Positions 10,565 to 13,426 of a DNA stretch of 13,426 bases are shown in pieces (position 1 is the first letter of the stretch; each line of letters opens with the position of its first letter). The position numbers and the translations under genes were made by a program. A model generated the notes under the pieces. The model was not told the origin of the DNA, did no database searches, and saw only the letters and a program-made list of their open reading frames with translations. This DNA is from Alphaproteobacteria bacterium. GTDB lineage: Bacteria; Pseudomonadota; Alphaproteobacteria; ATCC43930; CGMCC-115725. Location of the stretch: the NCBI GenBank assembly GCA_017353855.1, contig JAFMSA010000045.1, positions 1 to 13,426 of the forward strand, given 5' to 3'.

Positions 10565-10578
10565 GGGGGTCAGCCCCT
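10565..10578. repeat. Short GC palindrome between trxB and the LysR gene
   Basis: GGGG, TCAG, CCCC form a 4-bp stem, extended by one G-U pair. It resembles the palindrome inside carB (both contain TCAGCCCC). There is no T-run, so it is not a convincing terminator and does not argue against a trxB-LysR transcript. Confidence 0.25.
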
Positions 10579-10604
10579 GAGAGGCCGGCGCTGGGGGATA
10601 CGGG

Positions 10605-11498
10605 ATGGATTGGGATAAGTTGCGGGTCTTTCACGCCGTCGCCGAGGCGGGCAGCTTTACCCATGCCGGCGAATCGCTGAACCTCAGCCAGTCCGCGGTG
10701 AGCCGGCAGATCAGCGCGCTTGAGGAAAGCCTCAGCGTTCCGCTGTTCCATCGCCACGCACGCGGGCTGATCCTCACCGAACAGGGGGAGCTCCTGTTCC
10801 GCACCGCGCGCGAGGTATTTGCCAAACTGTCGATGGCCGAGGGCTTGATCTCGGAATCGAAGGACCGCCCGAAGGGACCGCTTAAAATCACCTCGACAGT
10901 GGCGTTCGGCTCGACCTGGCTGACGCCGCGGATCAAGGAATTTCTCGATCTCTACCCGGAGATCCAGGTGAGCGTGGTGGTCGACGATTCCGAACTCGAT
11001 CTGTCGATGCGGGAAGCCGATGTGGCGATTCGTATGTCGCCGCCGCGCCAACCGGATCTGATCCAGCGTCACCTTCTCAGTGTTCCGACGCATATTTATG
11101 CGGCGCCGGATTACATCAAGAAACACGGAATGCCGCAAAAGCCGGAGGATCTCGACAGGCACCGGCTGATCGTTTACGGCGAAGACGCTCGCCCGCCGGT
11201 GCAAAACGCAAACTGGCTGCTCGATGCCGGCACGAAACCGGGCCAGGAGCGCAAACCCATCCTTTCGGTCAATAATTACTACGCCATCCTGCGCGCCGTT
11301 CTCAGCGGGCTCGGGATCGCCGCGCTGTCGGATTTCATGACGAGCGAACACGCCGAACTCCTGCGCGTACTGCCCGAACTCACCGGACCTCCGGTCGAGG
11401 CCTATTTTGTCTACCCGGAGGAGTTGCGAACCTCGAAACGCATCAGTGTGTTCCGCGATTTTCTATTGCGCAAAGTGGCCGAATCGCGGCTCAGTTGA
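10605..11498 (+). CDS. LysR-family transcriptional regulator
   Basis: A 297-residue regulator. The N-terminal winged helix-turn-helix (about 1-62) reads KLRVFHAVAEAGSFTHAG, LNLSQSAVSRQISALEESL and VPLFHRHARGLILTEQGELL, matching the family closely. A linker helix (about 63-90) leads to the periplasmic-binding-protein-like effector domain (about 93-292), with PLKITSTVAFGSTWLTPRI, VVVDDSELDLSMREADVAIR and a later SGLGIAALSDFM. Length is normal. The ATG at 10605 is preceded by GGGGGATACGGG, a good Shine-Dalgarno. LysR genes commonly regulate a neighbour, but here the neighbour is trxB on the same strand, not divergent. Effector and targets are unknown; redox control is a guess from position only. 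The stop is followed by the hairpin-array RNA region. Confidence 0.94.
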   Translation: MDWDKLRVFHAVAEAGSFTHAGESLNLSQSAVSRQISALEESLSVPLFHRHARGLILTEQGELLFRTAREVFAKLSMAEGLISESKDRPKGPLKITSTVAFGSTWLTPRIKEFLDLYPEIQVSVVVDDSELDLSMREADVAIRMSPPRQPDLIQRHLLSVPTHIYAAPDYIKKHGMPQKPEDLDRHRLIVYGEDARPPVQNANWLLDAGTKPGQERKPILSVNNYYAILRAVLSGLGIAALSDFMTSEHAELLRVLPELTGPPVEAYFVYPEELRTSKRISVFRDFLLRKVAESRLS

Positions 11499-11534
11499 AT
11501 CCGATAAATCAGCTGCCTAGCGCAGTCGATACGG

Positions 11535-11735
11535 ATGACGACGGCAAAGAGCGTTGCGGTTTTTGCAGACGAGCCAGAAGATATTCCGGCTGGTAGCGAA
11601 GCTGTAAAACAGCCATGTTTTCAAGGCGCGATGGTTATCGCTAAGAGTTTCCGGCGGCTACGTGCCACCGTTACCGGTTTCCGGGACTTGTGCCCGGGAA
11701 GAGGGTCTGCGGACCCTTACGTCTCCCAGACGTGA
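11535..11735 (+). CDS. Doubtful small ORF (66 codons) overlapping the hairpin array
   Basis: An ATG at 11535 opens 66 codons beginning MTTAKSVAVFADEPEDIPAG and stopping at 11733-11735, 17 bases before a strong terminator. Against it: no clear Shine-Dalgarno, only 36 of 66 codons end in G or C (neighbouring genes are visibly richer), and its last third lies in tightly packed hairpins that better explain the sequence. I do not recognise the product. It could be a short leader peptide on an RNA whose 3' end is the structured element, or chance. Confidence 0.2.
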   Translation: MTTAKSVAVFADEPEDIPAGSEAVKQPCFQGAMVIAKSFRRLRATVTGFRDLCPGRGSADPYVSQT

Positions 11736-11784
11736 AGCCTCCCTGTTCAAACTTGGCCGGAACCCTCGGTTCCGGCCAATTTTT
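11652..11784 (+). ncRNA. Candidate structured small RNA: tandem hairpins plus terminator
   Basis: Five consecutive stems are visible. (0) 11652-11670: CGG.GGC/GCC.CCG with one mismatch and loop TACGT. (1) 11678-11700: TTTCCGGG/CCCGGGAA, 8 pairs, loop ACTTGTG. (2) 11701-11718: GAGGGTC/GACCCTT, loop TGCG. (3) 11719-11733: ACGTCT/AGACGT, loop CCC. (4) The terminator, 11753-11784. Stems 1, 2 and 3 abut with no spare base between them. CTCCC occurs in loop 3 and again in the linker GAAGCCTCCCTG, a sequence able to pair with Shine-Dalgarno sites, as in several alphaproteobacterial trans-acting sRNAs. No convincing promoter was found: TTTTCA (11618-11623) and CTAAGA (11641-11646) at 17 bases is weak. 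It could instead be a 3' UTR-derived RNA of the LysR transcript. Family not recognised. Confidence 0.55.
11753..11784 (+). terminator. Strong intrinsic terminator
   Basis: TTGGCCGGAACC and GGTTCCGGCCAA form a perfect 12-bp stem with a 3-base CTC loop, followed directly by five T's (11780-11784). It ends the hairpin-array RNA and probably also reads from trxB-LysR. The A-rich side upstream is short, so the terminator is clearly oriented to the plus strand. Confidence 0.9.
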
Positions 11785-12050
11785 CTGTGTGACAGCTCTG
11801 TCCGTCGAGTTCCCGTGCAGCGACTGTCTGGCCGACTCGTGAGCCGCACAGATGACGTCACGCATAGCTGCATTTATCCTAAACTGAAGCGTTAGATGCC
11901 GTTTTTCGGTTTTACTTGAACGCGCCGGTTGGTGGCACACCTGAAGGGCGTACCTCGATGTCCGATCTGTGCGCTTTCGCGACAAGCGGCGCTTAAATCA
12001 GACAATCTCGCTGGGGGTTGCATCATTCCGATTGCCGCTCTCGAGTGGCT
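11785..12050. other. Intergenic stretch with nothing recognised
   Basis: About 265 bases between the terminator and the decayed propeller gene. Both strands have short open frames but none with a Shine-Dalgarno, family motif or coherent codon bias. The only regular element is the 8-bp palindrome TGACGTCA at 11853-11860, too short to interpret. It may be relic sequence. Confidence 0.4.
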
Positions 12051-12060
12051 GGGGAGAAGC

Positions 12061-12731
12061 TTGACACGCAACCTCGTCGTTCCGGCGTGCGCGCTATCGC
12101 GACCGCCGAATCAGTTTCCCCTCGGCAGCGCTCAACGCAGAACGCCTTCATCACGAACTTCGCGTCCAACACACCCGGTGGGTCATCAACATGCAGACAA
12201 CGCAGTCGGCACCACAGTCGCGGTCGGCACTGCAGTGAGTGCGATGGCAGTAAGCTCGAACCCTAACTCACCAACTACACGGGAAACGCGCCACGCGGCG
12301 CGGTATCGGTGATCGACACGCCGACGAATACGTAACCGCTATAGCGCTTCCACGCCAATTTGTCGGCGTGGCCGTCACCCCAGACGGCAGCACGGTCTAT
12401 GTCGGTGCTTCTGTTAGCTCTGATGCCTGCGGCGGTGTGTGGAAATGCAGTGATCGCCATGATCCCAATATCCCAATCGGCAGCAATGGTTCTGGCGACA
12501 ACAGCGGCCTGGAGGTGCCGTGGTGAGCCCATTGATAGAGCCGAAACTTTTCTGGAACGCCCGGGAAAGCAAACTATTACGGCCAGAGCGTCTCGGCGCT
12601 GGCCCGGCGATATGGGCCGCGGCAGCGCAGCCGCGGTGTTGGGCTACCCGGTGCTGCAAGATGCTCCTGAGGACTCTGCAAAGTCTAGCAAGTTGCTGCC
12701 ATTACGCCGATCGTCAGCACCAGCGCTGTAG
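12061..12731 (+). pseudogene. Decayed gene for a small exported YVTN-type beta-propeller protein
   Basis: The coding signal moves between frames. A TTG at 12061 preceded by GGGGAGAAG (12051-12059) opens a signal-peptide-like start (LTRNLVVPACAL), which continues after a shift as ATAESV. Next come AFITNFASNT (12144-12173), VIN (12182-12190), ADNAVGTTVAVGTAVSAMAV (12193-12252), NYTGNAPRGAVSVIDTPTNT (12273-12332) and GVAVTPDGSTVYVG (about 12365-12406). That is the blade order of YVTN-family propellers, with VSVIDT..NT and VTPDG..VYV. The last frame stops at 12524. Further on, YYGQSVSALARRYG (12575-12616) and, one frame over, GSAAAVLGYPVLQDA (12621-12665) resemble a C-terminal segment I recall from secreted alphaproteobacterial proteins. 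At least five frame changes are needed, so no functional product is expected. Alternative: clustered sequencing indels. Confidence 0.65.
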
Positions 12732-12745
12732 TCTGCTCCGACACT

Positions 12746-12764
12746 TGAGGGGTAAGACCCCTCA
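12746..12764. terminator. Perfect hairpin after the decayed propeller gene
   Basis: TGAGGGGT, AAG, ACCCCTCA form a perfect 8-bp stem 14 bases after the last stop of the decayed gene. It has no T-run on either side, so it is at most a weak or relic terminator. Its position fits a former 3' end. Confidence 0.35.
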
Positions 12765-12862
12765 CGCAATCGATCGGAAAAGGCGCATGCCGGAACTGCA
12801 GGGCATCAAACTCGGCACGATGACGAGCGTTCAGTTGAGCAGGGCTTCGGCCATGGGTTCAC

Positions 12863-12880
12863 CCTAGACTAGATCCGGGA
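12863..12880 (-). repeat. Probable terminal inverted repeat of the IS1380 element
   Basis: CCTAGACTAGATCCGGGA at the boundary matches the CCTAGA start expected of this family. The partner repeat needed to prove it is beyond position 13426. Confidence 0.5.
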
Positions 12881-12938
12881 GTTGCGGGCCGATAGCTTCG
12901 CGGTGGTCAGCCTGCGCCGTTCAACTTTGCGTGCCGAC

Positions 12939-13426
12939 TTAAGCCCGCTGTAATCGACGCGGCGGGTCGAGCTGACGGCCCCTGAGGTACTTAACCAGCG
13001 CCCGGCTTAGGATACGGTACCAACGATCGAGGTCAGTCAACTGCCCCGCAGTTTCGCGCAGTTCGGCGAAGAAGGCGGCAATGCAGGTGAACGCCTCGCG
13101 GGCGCGGTGACGCAGGCCATGGGTGCTGCTGACCGTCAGTGCGTCAGTGTGGTGCGCCCGGCGTGATTGGTCTGTCGGCCAATGGCTTCGAGCAGCAGCG
13201 GCCGACTGGTGATCGCCTCACGGTGGTGGTCGGGATCGGCCAGCCGGGTGAACAGGTTCCACCAATTGGCGGCGAGGGCAACGATCCCTGCCATAATCCG
13301 GCAGCGGTTCAGGTCGTGGGTGGTAAAGCCGCCCCAATCCCACTGGTTTTTCAATTCGTCGAAGTTGTTCTCGGCGTCGCCGCGATCGCGATAGAGCTGC
13401 CCGATGGTCAGAACCTCGGCGTTTAG
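12939..13426 (-). pseudogene. IS1380-family transposase, C-terminal part, frameshifted
   Basis: Read from the right edge, the minus strand gives AEVLTIGQLYRDRGDAENNF, then DELKNQWDWGGFTTHDLNRC, NWWNLFTRLADPDHHREA and TSRPLLLEAIGRQTNHAGR. YRDRGDAENNFDELK fits the Y-(2)-R-(3)-E-(6)-K signature of IS4-like DDE transposases and includes the catalytic Glu. The first frame stops at 13136 (TTLTH then TGA). The homology resumes in another frame as VSSTHGLRHRAREAF, FFAELRETAGQL and RWYRILSRALVKYL, ending at TAA 12941-12939. Removing one copy of the 8-bp duplication at 13134-13149 restores a continuous TTLTVSSTHG reading. The transposase is therefore inactive unless the frame is corrected. The 5' part is outside the window. 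Confidence 0.85.
13134..13149. repeat. 8-bp tandem duplication breaking the transposase
   Basis: CGTCAGTG occurs twice in direct tandem (13134-13141 and 13142-13149). Its length is not a multiple of three and it falls exactly where the transposase homology changes frame. It looks like a replication-slippage duplication. Confidence 0.85.

Larger units (their letters stand above)
12863..13426 (-). mobile_element. IS1380-family insertion sequence, 3' end (continues past window)
   Basis: The transposase fragment at 12939-13426 is followed on its 3' side by a terminal sequence starting CCTAGACTAGATCC at 12863. IS1380-family ends are known to begin CCTAG (ISEcp1: CCTAGATTCTACGT), so 12863 is the likely element boundary. 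The other end, and hence the target duplication, is outside the window. The element lies next to decayed sequence. Confidence 0.75.

Noticed and set aside
11535..11735. DUF1127-type small protein like Rhodobacter CcaF1
   Set aside because: An FRRLR stretch is present but the DUF1127 consensus ending in L.DIG is missing.
11535..11784. 6S RNA, SRP RNA, RNase P RNA or tmRNA
   Set aside because: A GAAGCCT after a hairpin recalled the 6S terminal region, but I could not find the long closing stem and central bubble. The conserved motifs of the other RNAs are absent.
11853..11860. TGACGTCA palindrome as an operator
   Set aside because: Eight bases, no gene nearby to control and no second copy seen; expected by chance.
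12061..12094. TTGACA at 12061-12066 as a promoter -35 box
   Set aside because: No acceptable -10 box at 16-18 bases. The TTG reads better as the start codon of the decayed gene behind GGGGAGAAG.
12765..12862. Remnant of a second transposase on the minus strand (FRHAPFP-like stretch)
   Set aside because: The match is only a few residues, with no catalytic motif or terminal repeat. Nothing else was recognised here.

Overview
The window reads as chromosome of a high-GC alphaproteobacterium, probably a Rhodospirillales-type lineage. The lineage call is an inference from three things: the dnaG N-terminus and GatB/YqeY gene next to carAB-greA, the AsnC-type regulator after greA, and the DUF1022 (ELM1-like), trxB and LysR genes that follow. 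No tRNA, rRNA or CRISPR array is visible.

Left part (1-6311) is housekeeping. A minus-strand unit, yqeY then the first 33 codons of dnaG (cut by the window edge), diverges from carA-carB. Each direction has a good sigma70-like promoter in the gap. carA and carB overlap by 8 bases and encode the two subunits of carbamoyl-phosphate synthase for arginine and pyrimidine synthesis. greA follows. A convergent AsnC/Lrp-family regulator overlaps the last 31 bases of greA and has its own promoter, whose -35 box lies inside a perfect 19-bp palindrome (a likely operator).

Middle part (6376-11498), all on the plus strand, holds an ELM1/DUF1022 protein, a 641-residue protein of unknown function built from diverged internal repeats, trxB (thioredoxin reductase) with an extended -10 promoter, and a LysR regulator 43 bases behind trxB.

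Right part (11499-13426) is a gene-poor, decaying accessory zone. It starts with a compact array of back-to-back hairpins ending in a strong intrinsic terminator, the best non-coding RNA candidate here. A frameshift-riddled gene follows, for a small exported YVTN-type beta-propeller protein. The window ends in the 3' half of an IS1380-family element whose transposase is broken by a perfect 8-bp tandem duplication.

No defence or secretion system is visible. The most novel items are the repeat-built 641-residue protein and the hairpin-array RNA. The propeller pseudogene and broken insertion sequence are well-supported decay events.
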